Below are positions 1 to 10,498 of a DNA stretch of 30,764 bases, one piece after another. The DNA comes from Zygnema cylindricum. Its lineage: Eukaryota; Streptophyta; Zygnematophyceae; Zygnematales; Zygnemataceae. Each line of letters starts with the position of its first letter. Positions within the stretch are counted from its first letter, which is position 1. The notes beneath the pieces are model-generated. The model ran no database searches. It had not been told where the DNA came from and saw only the letters and a list, made by a program, of their open reading frames with translations. The translations under genes and the position numbers were made by a program. The stretch is from the NCBI GenBank assembly GCA_037447655.1, contig JBBHKE010002495.1, positions 1 through 30,764 on the forward strand. Direction: 5' to 3'.

Positions 1-2490
1 CCCTTTCCTATTTAAAGCCTGTTTTGTCTTCTTATTAAAACAATTTTCAAAAATATATATTTCAGGCTGTGCTATTTCCACTCTATTTTCTGCTGTCATG
101 ACTTCTAATCTAATAGTTCCGAGACCTGGTTCTGTGTGTGAAATCATAATGACTTTGTGAAGCAATCAAATTCTCTTTTGCCTTTTGTTGAAAACAGAGT
201 GAGAGGCATCTTTGTCCTGTGCTTGTTCATATCAGAGTTCAAATGTGCAGAAACAATTTGAATGGTTACCCCGCACTATATTCTTTTATGGTTTTTCTGA
301 GAGTTATATGCATATACTACGGGGAAACACCATATAGCATGTCCAGTTGTTTTCTCACATTAAAACTATGGTTCATATTGCATGAAAGCACTCATTATCC
401 CTCAAGTTAAATTCTCGCCATGACAAGACTAGCTAAAAACAACAGGGCAATAAGCAAACTTTGAAAGCACCAAAATATTAGTGGCGAGTAAGGAAAAAAC
501 AGACTCAGAACGGCTAAAAGAGAACTGTGACGTGACATCATGCAATGTATTTTAAATTCATTTGATGTAATTTGATGGTTCTGATCTTCTAAAATGCCAG
601 TTCTCTACTAGTGTCAATATAAAAAGTAGATAGATAGGTTCATGTGTAACATGATTGACGATTTTTTCAGGTCAACATTTTGATAGAATGCTATTACTCA
701 TAGCTTTTAGTTGGTGTTTTGAACGAAATCATGAGAATGTGCATTGACTTTGAATGCAAAGTTCTTTAGTGGCAGTTATGGAGTTCAACTGTTTAGCGCC
801 TAAATGGGCATATAAATAGGAATTGTTGTGCATTTGACACTGTCATGGCTTGAATCTTATACCAATTCCTTTTTAATGTATCACTATTTTAGATACGTTG
901 TGCGATTGATAAAATTATTCTTCTGTATTGTTTATTGTACCGGGTTTTCTCTTGATGCCAGCTATCGCAAAGTAGCCCTCAATACCCTTCACTAATGAAG
1001 TTGCATAGCTTGCCACCTTAGTTTGTGGAGAAAGTCGACTGTTTGGTAAGGTTTTCTGCTGTGCGAATAAATATTGTATTCGTGGGTGTGAATGCTGTTT
1101 GGATTAATTTCTAGTTAATTTTACTTTTTCATAGTATAACATAGGATGACATTAACATGCAGCAGATACTAATAACAGGATATGATAGTCCTCTTTCTAT
1201 TCATGTGACATGATGTAGCACCATGTTTGGTATGCGTAAAATCAAAGTTAAGAGAATGGGACTTTTTTGTAGGACTTGTCCTTTAGTATTTGCACATTTC
1301 GAGCATAATATCGCACATGAGCTCCACATGGAAGTACATGAAGTGGCATACATCGTGACATGTGTCACATTGGAGGACTTTCTAAAATGTGAAATCCCAT
1401 CCTAAACTAATTTGGGATCGCTGGTCTTTGGGTACAGGTGGGATGGGCTTTGGAGTATGCAAAGAAGGTTATGGGACAGACGGAATTTGTACCCCAACAA
1501 AGGGTGAAAGTTTTGGGGGAAGGAGGACCAGCTTCTGGCTCCTTTATGGAAGAAGTTCCCTCGTGGAAACCTTTGATTTCAAAGTTTTGAAGGCAAGCAG
1601 AAACCGGAGAAAGTAGAAACCGAACAAAGTTGTATTATGGAAAACGTAAAGAAAAATGTTGGGGAACTCGTATACTGCAGAACATGCAGAGGTGGAGTTA
1701 AAGAGAGTTCCTCCAATTAGTATTTAGTTCACTCATTTAATGGTAGAACAAGAATCGTTCGTTTTGTCACGTGTTCCGTTGCTCGAAACTGAAGCTCGCC
1801 TGTATTATTAAGAAAATTATTAGTAATGCGTATATCGTCAGTTATCCGATTAGGTTTTTAGGTCTGCATGCACTGATTATTAATTATCATATTCCTTGGT
1901 TGCACAGGGGGTCTAGAAGAGTTTTGTTAAGCAATTACCGCGAGGACTAGTGAATGTACTGTCTTCTCATGCTGTTAATGTTGCATACTATTCTTTGTTC
2001 GCTTAATTAGGCTGGGAATTCTCGTGCCAAGTTATGGCTTGACCGAAAATATATCAGTTCTATATCTTTTAGTTAGGATAATATAACTCACAGCTTGGAT
2101 GCGATTGTGTTTTTATGATTTTATACTTACATGTAGTTTTTGATAGAGTAAGGCCTGTGCAGGTTGTCCTACCCCAAAATGTACACATGGATCCCTGTTA
2201 GTGTTAATAACACTCAATTTGGTTTTGGATTTTTTTTCCTTAACACAAAATAGCGTTAATAATTCTCATTCTTGACTCTACTTTCGTTTTACTGATCATC
2301 ATTGCTTGTATAAACAATCCACATGTTCATATTTTCTCTACTCTAATGGGGGCTAGCAATGAAGTAATTTTAAGATTAACCTGTCGTTGTTATATCAGGT
2401 TCCTTAACAATAATAAGACATAATTAAGAAAGCACGAGGCTAAGCCATTAGAGTACATAGGAACAAATATGAGTACGTTGATCCCTTAAC
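1..2490. other. AT-rich stretch without a recognisable gene
   Basis: Only short open frames occur and none resembles a known family. A segment near 2195-2275 carries TTAGTGTTAATAAC and TAGCGTTAATAA motifs like those at the ends of the TA-flanked elements further right, so it may be a worn copy of that repeat family. One stretch with a protein-like reading frame (1411-1590) is listed separately. Confidence 0.6.
1411..1590 (+). pseudogene. Possible decayed coding fragment, unknown family
   Basis: The frame running through 1414 stays open for about 59 codons between a TAA at 1408 and a TGA at 1588. It has a protein-like composition, with segments such as WVQVGWALEYAKKVMGQTEF followed by VPQQRVKVLGEGGPASG. 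There is no start codon context, no visible splice site pair and no family that I recognise. It could be a remnant of a transposon gene or an exon of an unseen gene, or simply a chance frame. The surrounding sequence is AT-rich and non-coding in character, which makes this mildly GC-richer piece stand out. Confidence 0.15.
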
Positions 2491-3120
2491 CCTCATTCGC
2501 CCTTGCTCGTTACGTCACCCCACATGTGTCGACCTTCCCTTCTCGCCTCTTCCCTTGAGCCGCTCTCAACACACACATGGCCGACCCTCTGCTGTTGCGC
2601 CGCCTCACAATTTCTACCAGAGCTTATCTTCTTTTTTGCACAACCAGCCACTTGTGCTGCTTCGTCACCACCTGCACTCGCTCCTTCCACTCCCTCCAGA
2701 TTCAAGGGTATCCGTGAGTTAGGGTGGCCACTCAAGTGGAGTTCTTTTGCGACCCAGCTATGCGACTGTGCTTGACGACTGATTATATCCCCAAGCTTCT
2801 TAGCCCTCAATCACTCTTCTAACGAGGTGCTTCCACCACCGCCCATCCTGCCTCGCCTGCCGGCCCGGCCTATAATCGCGCCACTTTCCATGATCGTCTA
2901 ACGGATATCATCCAGGATTTGTTGGGCTGTAGGGCCTTTGATCGCAAATCTGGTCTATGGCTCGTACTAAGTCATCCCTTCCCATCTCCACGGGCATGTT
3001 GGGTTCACTATCTCCGACAAGGGTGGCGTTGCCGCATATCTGAGTTAGTGGTGGTCCTCGGTGCTCGTCTCTCGTTTAGTGGTGGTCCTCGGTGCTCGTC
3101 TCTCGTTTCTTGGCAGAGGC
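2490..3120. other. GC-richer island, interrupted at 3121
   Basis: Base composition rises here compared with the flanks and resumes at 3768-3870 after the inverted-repeat element at 3121-3767, so the element appears to have landed inside this island. Open frames on both strands (2503-2775 plus, 2493-2810 minus) overlap each other and show no domain. The island may be an old gene fragment or another repeat; no product can be named. Confidence 0.35.
3045..3106. repeat. 31-bp tandem duplication
   Basis: A 31-bp unit beginning TTAGTGGTGGTCCTCGG occurs twice head to tail (3045-3075 and 3076-3106) without a mismatch, which suggests a recent local duplication inside the GC-richer island. Confidence 0.9.
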
Positions 3121-3767
3121 TACAGTACAGTACATGGCGAATCGCTATTAGCGTCAAGAAATAAATAGCGTAAAAAAAAATTAGTGTTATTAACGCTAAT
3201 TGGGAATTTCAAAATTTTCAAAAAAAACATTTACTCTAATTTTTTACTAACTCTAATTTGGGTTTTTCCAAAAAAAAAACTCACCATAAAGATGTTTACA
3301 CTAATAAAGGTAATCGTGCAAAATCTGACATATCGTACACAAATTGTACACAAATTGTACGTTCACACGGTTGACCATGTTGTCGGACAAATATGTGCGA
3401 ACGGGATTTTTGGCAACCCGATTTCATCCCCTTTTTAGAGCGCACATTCATATGCGTGCGCGGTTATGCTAAATCATTTATTTTACTTTTTCACTTAGAA
3501 AGGTACAATCTATGGCATACCCAAGTTACAGTTATTGATAAATTAGAGTTTTTTTTTTTTTGAAAACAGTTGATTACTCAAACATTTTTGTACGGTCTGA
3601 CACTGACCGTACACCATACTATTTAAATCGCAGTGTACTTTCGTTAAAAACCCTAATTGAAAAAGAACCGTAAAAAGCGTTAATGAAAAAATAGAATTGT
3701 TAATTCTATTTGAGAATTTGGGGAAAATTTGGCGTTATTGACGCTAATAGCGATTCGCGGTACTGTA
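3121..3767. mobile_element. TA-flanked inverted-repeat element (MITE)
   Basis: The left end TACAGTAC followed by GCGAATCGCTATTAGCGTCA is matched in reverse complement by the right end, which reads TGACGCTAATAGCGATTCGC then GGTACTGTA. A short extra piece (AGTACATG) lies in the left end only. Both edges carry TA, consistent with a TA target duplication as in Tc1/mariner-type MITEs. The 647-bp interior is A/T-rich with several TTAACGCTAAT motifs and no transposase, so it would be non-autonomous. Assignment to a superfamily is inference from the TA edges. Confidence 0.6.
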
Positions 3768-3879
3768 GCTCCTGTTCTCGTCCGTCGTCGCCCTTAGGCT
3801 CCAAGTTGGGGTGCGAAAAGTGGCTTGGAGGACGCCTGTCCGAAGCTTCGGCGCCGATGATAGGTGATTAAGTGTTGAG

Positions 3880-4801
3880 TACACCGCGAGTCGCTATTAG
3901 CGTTATGAACGCTATATCGGCACCCACAAATTTTGACCCCAAAACCTGAAATAGGATAAATAACACTAAATTTTTGTTTACTTCAATTAAGGTTCTGGTG
4001 AATTAGGGTGAAGTTCCATCAGACGTTTTTGTAATCGTACGGCCAACTCTACAGACCGGGTTGATTGAGTCGATGTTCCATCATGAAGAGTCTGTAATCC
4101 ACGTGTTATTCCTTGAATGGCACCACGTGGGTTTTGATCCGATATGGAATATCCATAAGATTTTTAGCACCGACAAAGTTTACATCAAATCTTCATGCGT
4201 ACCATGTACCTGCGTATGAAATCATCATACGACAGAAGGTTGTTATTCTTTTTGCAGACGTCATTCTTCTACGCCGGCTCATTTTTTAGGGTTCCTGTTT
4301 TCGAACATAACGAAAGTCAAAACGAAAGTCTATTGACAGAATTAGCGTGACAAAGAAAAGGTACTGAAAATAGAGTGACAAGCAGAGATACGAAATTATA
4401 TTTTTATTTTCGGTTGTATTTTCGAAAGCGCGTGTCATGTGCAAATTTTGTCATTTTTTGTTGGTTGTCCATCGTGACACGTAGCTTAATCGTCCATCGT
4501 GTCACGATTTTTTTTTTTTGTATCTGCCAACCACCTCCTAGAGGTAAGTTGACAGTAACAAGAAAAATGAAGCGAACGCCTCACGGATGAACATCCGACG
4601 GTCAGTAATACCTCCCGGAATTTTGGAGAGTATTGGGAAGATTCTCTGTGATGTTGTTTTTCGTATAAAAACAAAATAAGCGAGTACGGTTTGGTACGGA
4701 TAATCGCTGATTTCTGTAAACTACGTCACTTTTCAACTGATGGAACGTTACCCTTAGCGTTAATAATTATAGTTTAAGATCTTTTTGTATAGTGTGGTGT
4801 A
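3880..4801. mobile_element. Probable second TA-flanked inverted-repeat element
   Basis: The left edge TACACCGCGAGTCGCTATTAG closely resembles the end of the 216-bp palindromic MITE at 18536, and the right edge ends in GGTGTA. A subterminal pair also matches in inverse orientation: AGTTCCATCAGAC at about 4012 and AACTGATGGAACG at about 4735. Agreement between the extreme ends beyond TACACC is poor, so the right boundary is uncertain. There is no coding capacity. Confidence 0.35.
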
Positions 4802-4874
4802 CGGACGTGTCAGTTTGTACAAAATGGAACTTTGTTGAGTAAAAACTAAAAAAGTACGAAACATGGATTAAAAT

Positions 4875-5387
4875 CATAGTTCAAAAGTAGGTGAAAGTAG
4901 GCCCATACAATATGCCTATTGTATGCCAAACATTGATATGCTACATAAGACCCATATTGTATTGGCTGAAAAATGAAAAAAATAGTTCAGGTTGAGGCAC
5001 ATCGATCGATAAAGAATTAAGCGTCATGTCTAAATTTTGAAAAAAATGGGACAAAAAATATTTTCGTGAGTTTTGGCGTAAAACTTTTTAGCCCGTCGGT
5101 CCATCGATCGGACGGTCGTGATCAAAGTAGCGATCCAAGAAGATCATGAAAGCCCATAGCACAACTTACGAAAGGACTATCTATCATATTGGCGTCGCAA
5201 ATTTGAGCGTCAGGTGTTTTAGTTGGCTGTATTTGTCCGTCGGCGCGCTGAACTATGATCATACGTCAGTTGTGCGTCCGCTGATAATTGTCGACACACA
5301 CCATCACGGTATGCCCCTACGCGAGAGTTTATTACCAAGTTTGGCGCACCTACGAGGCCACCATAAAAACGCCTACTTTGAACTATG
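4875..5387. mobile_element. hAT-like MITE, copy 1, with 8-bp target duplication
   Basis: The element starts CATAGTTCAAAAGTAGG and ends CCTACTTTGAACTATG, imperfect terminal inverted repeats of about 17 bp. It is flanked on both sides by the same 8 bases, ATTAAAAT (4867-4874 and 5388-5395). Ends beginning CA and finishing TG with an 8-bp target duplication are the signature of the hAT superfamily. There is no transposase, so it is non-autonomous. Inner segments (4875-4960 and about 5090-5180) recur in reverse complement in the element at 29753-30058, showing that this is a family. Confidence 0.85.
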
Positions 5388-5487
5388 ATTAAAATATTCG
5401 CGATCGCACGTAAAACAACTCTCGGAATGAAGACAGAATGAGATCGTATCTATTTTAGTGTAAAGATATTGATCGCGTATTAATTAT

Positions 5488-7564
5488 GGGAATTGATCAT
5501 GACAGTGACTGTTTTGGTTGCGCACAGTCACTTACGTCATTTTGTCAAAAAACGTACGTTTGAAGTACACATTGGTACAAATAAAGTACCGTTGAGTAAA
5601 AATTTGGCGGTCAATCGGTTGGACATCTTTGACTTTCATAATATTTGCGTGGTTCACACTTGAAAAATGGGAAAACGGATGTCATAAATTTTGGGATTCG
5701 TACGCCAAATTTCAAAAATGACAAAAAACGCGGCGGTGACGGTTGGGGCAGTTGGTTTGACCGTTTTGGAGCGTAGCGGCGGACAAAAGACGCAGTTATA
5801 TGCGTCAAAACTCGACAGCTGCGTATACCAAACGGCAACTGTCGCCCGCCACCGGACATCATGTTCGGAATGCACTTTTTCGTTTTTGAAGAATTTCGAA
5901 AACGAAGCGCACGGACGTGAACCGTACAAGAATTCATTCCGTCGCAAACATATGAGAAACTAGAAGACCAATCAGAAAAGAGAACACGTAATGTTTAAAA
6001 AAAAAAAAAACACCGATGGAAAAAAAGAAAAAAGGGCATGTTCTAAGTTCCTTCGCAGTTATTTTCGCTCTGTACAAACGCTTGCGTGGCAGTACATTTT
6101 GGCTTGGAAGGCTTCGTACATATCATGTCCGCAAAGCGTTTACTTTTCGTACGGACAAGTGGCTCCTATCACGACACGTTAGTTGACGTAGGCTAGCGTC
6201 ACGTGCCAGTTCACGGCGGACAAAAAAAAGTACCGTTTCCATACCATATTGTTTTCCCATTTTTCAAGTGTGAACCACGCAAATTGTTTCAGCCGCTTAA
6301 AATTTTGCCGCGCTTGCGAACGTCGACCGTCATAATAAAATTAGCAATTCACACGACTGGCGAGCGTTTACGGTAACAAAACGGCGGCAACCACATGTAA
6401 ATAAAATGGTTGCAGACAGTAACTTTTTGTCGTTATGTGAGCTCCACGGTGAGAGCACTTAGCCGCAAAATTGAAATTGATCGTCTGTGTTACATTGAAC
6501 ATAGACGCAAAGTGAAACGAAACCTATTGAAACTGAAAGTACTATAAGTCTCGTACAGAAATAATATAACGAACGAAACGAAATAAACTTTTATAATAAA
6601 ACGAACCGGCGTAAAAATATCATTTGAAATTAAATGAAAAAAATGAGCGTCGTCACGCGCGACGAAATCGAGCCACACTATTTACGAATAAACATACTTA
6701 CATTGACAGCGAAATGTTAGGATATTGGGCGAATCGGCGTCGGCCGAAATCGTGATGTCAAATTTTTGTTCGGTTCGCGTCAGTTATGTTTTGTTTCGTT
6801 CGGTACTGTTTTTTGTGTCGGTTCGGTTTGGTGCGAGCGCCGACCGGTATTCATTTGTTCGAGTCGCACGCTGGTCGATTGCGAGGAAATGTTGGTTCGC
6901 GAAGCGTGACGCGATTTTTTCGTCCGCGGAAGTATTATATGTGTAGGACAAAGCGGCAATACCTTTGTTCGGCCGATCCTGCTACGATCTTGTCAATGTA
7001 AGTATGTTGATTCGTAAATAGCGTGGCTCGATTTCGTCGCACGTGACGACGCTCATTTTTTTCATTTAATTTCAAATGATATTTTTACGCCGGTTCGTTT
7101 AATTATAAAAGTTTATTTTGTTTCGTTCGTTATAATATTTCTGTACGAGACTTATAGTACTTTCAGTTTCAATAGGTTTCGTTTCACTTTGCGTCTATGT
7201 TCAATGTAACACTTAGACGATTCAATTTCAATTTTGCGGCTAAGTGCTCTCACCGTGAACGACAAAAAGTTACTGTCAGCAACCATTTTATTTACATGTG
7301 GTCGCCGCCGTTTTGTTACCGTAAACGCTCGTCGACCATGTGAATTGCTAATTTTATTATGACGGTCGACGTTCGCAAGCGCGGCAAAATTTTAAGCGGC
7401 TGAAACAATATTATGAAAGTCAAAGATGTCTAACCGATTGACCGTCAAAATTTTACTCAACGGTACTTTATTTGTACCGATGTGTACTTCAAACGTACGT
7501 TTTTTAACAAAATGACGTAAGTGACTGTGCGCGACCAAAACAGTCACTGTCATGATCAATTCCC
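5488..7564. mobile_element. Fold-back DNA element with ~575-bp inverted arms and 8-bp target duplication
   Basis: The left arm is 5488-5644 plus 6283-6708, split by a nested insertion. The right arm, 6991-7564, is its reverse complement with scattered mismatches and one short indel near 6435. The element begins GGGAATTGATCATG and ends CATGATCAATTCCC. The 8 bases TTAATTAT flank both sides exactly (5480-5487 and 7565-7572). The unpaired centre, 6709-6990, is about 282 bp, GC-richer, and carries a 73-codon frame with no recognised domain. Without the nested insertion the element would be about 1.44 kb. Very long arms recall Mutator-like or Foldback elements, but 8 bp is not the usual 9-bp Mutator duplication, so the superfamily is open. 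Confidence 0.9.
5645..6282. mobile_element. Nested 638-bp element with 32-bp perfect terminal repeats
   Basis: The left end begins TTGCGTGGTTCACACTTG and the right end is its exact reverse complement for 32 bases. The matching site in the opposite, uninterrupted arm of the fold-back (about 7407-7420) gives the empty target. Comparison shows a duplication of just AT (or ATT if the ends are drawn one base further in). The interior has overlapping open frames on both strands (5611-5963 region) but nothing like a transposase. It inserted after the fold-back element was in place, because only one arm carries it. Confidence 0.85.
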
Positions 7565-7572
7565 TTAATTAT

Positions 7573-8235
7573 ACGTGAGAAAACCCAGATTCGAGTTATG
7601 AATAAATTATTGTAAAAAGACGCGACGGTGTACTATTTGTCAGATTTTTTAAATTTACCTATTTTACTGTGAAGATCTTGATGGTAGATACGTTGTACCT
7701 AAATCAGCGTTGTGGGTCAATTAGAGTAAACTTTTTTTTTTAAGAAATCTTGAAAAACTCAAATTAGCGTTGATATCGCCAATTAAGTGTTAACCCTAAT
7801 AATTTCTAAAAGCTAATAACAATTGGCGGTGTATTTTAGTCCTAAGCTTTCTAAAAAAAAGGTCAAAGTACCCATTTAAAATTCCATTTCCTGCTTTTGA
7901 AGGGTTGAAGATCACTGCTCCTAATACCGTTATTGCAACCACGTAGAAGTGTGTTAGGGTGTGTTCCCATGTGTTCAAGTAAGGGTTTTTCCCCGTCGTT
8001 TACACAAAAAATGGGACCTCCAACTTGAAAATATTACGCCGTACGAAAATGGACAAAAACTCAAATACATTTTGCGTCATCTTGGAACTTGAAAGGTACG
8101 ACAATTTGGCAGTATTACATAGATGTCTCATTCGTACGGATTTTGACATTTTTATGAAATTTTGTTATTTTTTTCAGATTTTGAATCTTTCGTTAAATGC
8201 GTCTACTTTTCGTACGAAAAACGTACGCATATTAT
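7573..8235. other. AT-rich stretch, no gene seen
   Basis: Motifs such as TTAGCGTT and GTTAACCCTAAT near 7680-7800 again resemble the ends of the TA-flanked repeat family, but no pair of ends could be matched. Short frames on both strands have no recognised domain. Confidence 0.5.
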
Positions 8236-8387
8236 GTACGAAAATTTCAAAAAAGAGACGTTTTATTTCCGCGCGCAAAGTTTGAAAGAAATTTGTACGG
8301 TACAGATACAACGTACGGAAATTTCTAAAAGTGACGCTTCATTTCCGCGCGCGAAAGTTGAAAGAAATTTGTACGGCACATCATTAC
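8236..8387. repeat. Two imperfect 76-bp tandem units
   Basis: The segments starting at 8236 and 8312 share GTACG-AAATTTC, then TTTCCGCGCGC, then GAAAGAAATTTGTACGG at a constant offset of 76 bases. Divergence is moderate, so the duplication is not recent. Confidence 0.75.
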
Positions 8388-8393
8388 AACGAA

Positions 8394-8441
8394 GCCACCA
8401 TTGAATCCGCCATTGAAGGCTTGATTGAAGCCACACTTGAA
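8394..8441. repeat. 12-bp minisatellite, four units
   Basis: Four successive 12-mers all end in TTGAA: GCCACCATTGAA, TCCGCCATTGAA, GGCTTGATTGAA and GCCACACTTGAA. Read on the plus strand the unit would encode xxIE/xxLE, an acidic heptad-like pattern, but the frame ends at a TAG at 8472. Confidence 0.7.
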
Positions 8442-8469
8442 GCTTCCACGAACCTCTTCACAAGCAGCC

Positions 8470-8538
8470 ATGTCTAGGCCTCGAGGAGCAGAGTGGGAGT
8501 ATGTTAAGGCTCTAAAGGGATGTGATGGATTTTTTTGA
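8470..8538 (+). pseudogene. Possible start of a BED-finger (hAT-type) transposase, truncated
   Basis: An ATG opens a 22-codon frame reading MSRPRGAEWEYVKALKGCDG before a TGA at 8536. The pattern of a basic start followed by W-E-Y-V resembles the beginning of the BED zinc finger found at the N-terminus of hAT transposases (established for the family). The cysteine and histidine ligands that should follow are absent, because the sequence turns into AT-rich repeat. The match is short and could be chance. Confidence 0.2.
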
Positions 8539-8539
8539 T

Positions 8540-8704
8540 CAATTACGATGTTGTCATTATTCAAATTGAAATACAAAAATGGTTATTTTTTGCTTCAATT
8601 CTGAATTAATCATTATTAAGTGTTGACATACAACTTTTTTTTCAATTGTGATTTTGCCATTATTCAATTATGACATTTAAAAATGGTACTTTTTTGCTTC
8701 AATT
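8540..8704. repeat. Imperfect ~62-bp duplication
   Basis: The segments at 8540-8600 and 8643-8704 share CCATTATTCAA-type, AAAAATGGT and TTTTTTGCTTCAATT blocks in the same order, indicating an old duplication with a spacer of about 40 bases. Confidence 0.6.
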
Positions 8705-8737
8705 GTAAATTTGTGAATGTTGGCATGTTGTAATAGT

Positions 8738-8900
8738 GCCGGCATGGCGCAGGGAGGGCGTCGGCGCTGACTTGGTGCCGACAGGGGGCCATGAAGACGC
8801 CGGCGCGCGCGCTAGCAGGGCGCAGGCGCTGCCTCGGCGCTGGCCACGAGTCAAGCGCCGAGGCAGTCTGGTCGCTGGCGATGTGACAGTCTAATCGATG
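8738..8900. other. GC-rich block with a 12-bp perfect hairpin
   Basis: A GCCGGC/CGGCGC-rich patch sits abruptly inside AT-rich DNA. It includes a perfect inverted repeat, TGCCTCGGCGCT (8830-8841) and AGCGCCGAGGCA (8854-8865), around a 12-base loop. No coding potential is evident. It may be part of a repeat or a fragment from elsewhere. Confidence 0.6.
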
Positions 8901-8904
8901 GTTG

Positions 8905-9780
8905 TCGGATCAGCGTCCAGCAAAGAGACAGTGTCGACGCTGGTTTTTGTTTAGAGCTTTTGAAATTTTGATTAAGTTGTCATCGTATTTTTCGTTTTCA
9001 ATTACATGTTTTTGTATTTTTTAATTTTAGTTTTTAGTATGGAGCCAAAGTCGGTCAATGCATTTTAAAAATTTTTAACTTTGTTTCATGCGCATATTCG
9101 TTATTTTTTTGGCTTTTCATGCGTGCGTTTTATGCGCATGAGACATCTATGCAGTATTATCATCGCGACCCACTTCCACCTCATCTTCACACTTGCACTG
9201 AAATCAAATCGCGACCTGATTTTAACCAAAATACTACCCTATTGACGAATAGAAAGCCTGGGTTACACGCGTGAAAAGTTTTCAATTTCTTTTTTGCAGT
9301 TGGGAGAATACACGGAAAAAAAAAATTGTTTGTCCGTTTGCTTATGTTTCGTTTATTTGTTTCGTTGTACGGATTTTCTCTCCAACCGGGGTCTGCGGAG
9401 ATTGCAGCGGTGTAGTGACCCTTTCCATAAAAAAGAAGTCCAAGAAGGAGCTGCACGCTACCTCTTCCCTTGTATCTCCCACTTCCCCTCTCACACTCCT
9501 TTGATTTTTTCTGCGTTTTTTAGTTTAGTTTAAAAGGAGATCGCTAGTCGCCGGCCATCCAAGGGAAAAATAGATAAATTCAAAGGCTTATTTTTTTGAC
9601 ATCGCATAAGGTAATTTAGTATAACAATTTTTTAATTATGTTTTCATATTTTTTTCATTTTTATTCGTGTGCATCTTAAAATCTTTATGATATTTTTTTT
9701 TGCTTTTCTTACATATGCTTATTGCCTTCATCGTGTTTTTCATTATATGGTTCATGACTAACAAAAAAGATTGGTAAATA
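8905..9780. other. No gene seen
   Basis: The sequence is AT-rich with A and T runs. Short open frames on both strands overlap at 9187-9533 and show no domain, so none is called. Confidence 0.5.
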
Positions 9781-9784
9781 AAAG

Positions 9785-10497
9785 GAGAGTGAGACTGAGA
9801 GAGAGAGAGGGAGAGGGAGAAGGAAAAACATACAAAAGAAAGAGGGACAGTTTGAGAGGGAAAAGGAGTGGGAGGGGGAAAGTCAGAGGGTGAGAGAGGA
9901 AGGGACAGATTAGTAGAGAGAGAGAGAAAGGGAAAAGGAGAGGGAGATGGTGAGAGAGAGAGGGAGACAGGCAGGCTGAGCATGAAAAGAGTGGGAGTGG
10001 AAGAGGGAGAAGGAGAGTGAAGGGGTCAAGGAGAGGGGGGATAGGGGAGAGGGAGAGAGCGAGGGATAGGGAGAGGACGAAGGATAGGGTGAGGGAGGGG
10101 GAGAAAGAAGGGAGGCAGATCTAGATGGAAAAGGAGTGGGAGGGGGGGGAGGTTGAGAGAGGGGGGCAGATTTAGAAGGAAAAGGAGTGGGAGTGGAAGA
10201 GGGAGAGGGAGAAGAAGGCATGTTTAGAGGGTCAAAGAGCGGGAGGGGGAGAGGGAGAGAAAGAGAGAGGGGGGACAGTTTAGAGGGAAAAAGAAAAAGA
10301 AAGGGAGAGGGAAAGAAGGGAAGGGGGCAGATTTAGAGGGAAAAAGAAAAAAAGGGGGAGAGGGAGAGGGAGAGGGAGAGAAAAAGGGGGCAAATCTAGA
10401 GGTAAAAGGAAAGGGAGGGGAAAAGGGAGAGGGAGAGGGGGGCAGATTTTGAGGAAACAAGAGTGGGAGTGGGAGGGGAAGAGGGAGAAGGAGGGTG
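9785..10497. repeat. Long purine-rich (GGGAGA)n-like tract
   Basis: About 700 bp of the plus strand is almost entirely G and A, built from degenerate GAGAGG/GGGAGA units with recurring GGGGCAGATTTAGAGG-type spacers (near 10105, 10165, 10325 and 10445). The spacers give a loose period of roughly 55-70 bp in the right half. Minus-strand open frames here are only Ser/Pro/Leu-rich translations of this low-complexity DNA. Confidence 0.95.
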
Positions 10498-10498
10498 A

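Noticed and set aside
5611-5963. Three overlapping open frames in the nested element
   Set aside because: They oppose each other on the same bases, show no transposase motif, and lie in a short non-autonomous element.
6850-6880. TTCGAGTC resembling a tRNA T-loop
   Set aside because: No matching acceptor, D or anticodon stems around it.
9636-10460. Long minus-strand Ser/Pro/Leu-rich open frames
   Set aside because: They are translations of the purine-rich tract; low-complexity DNA lacks stops by composition.
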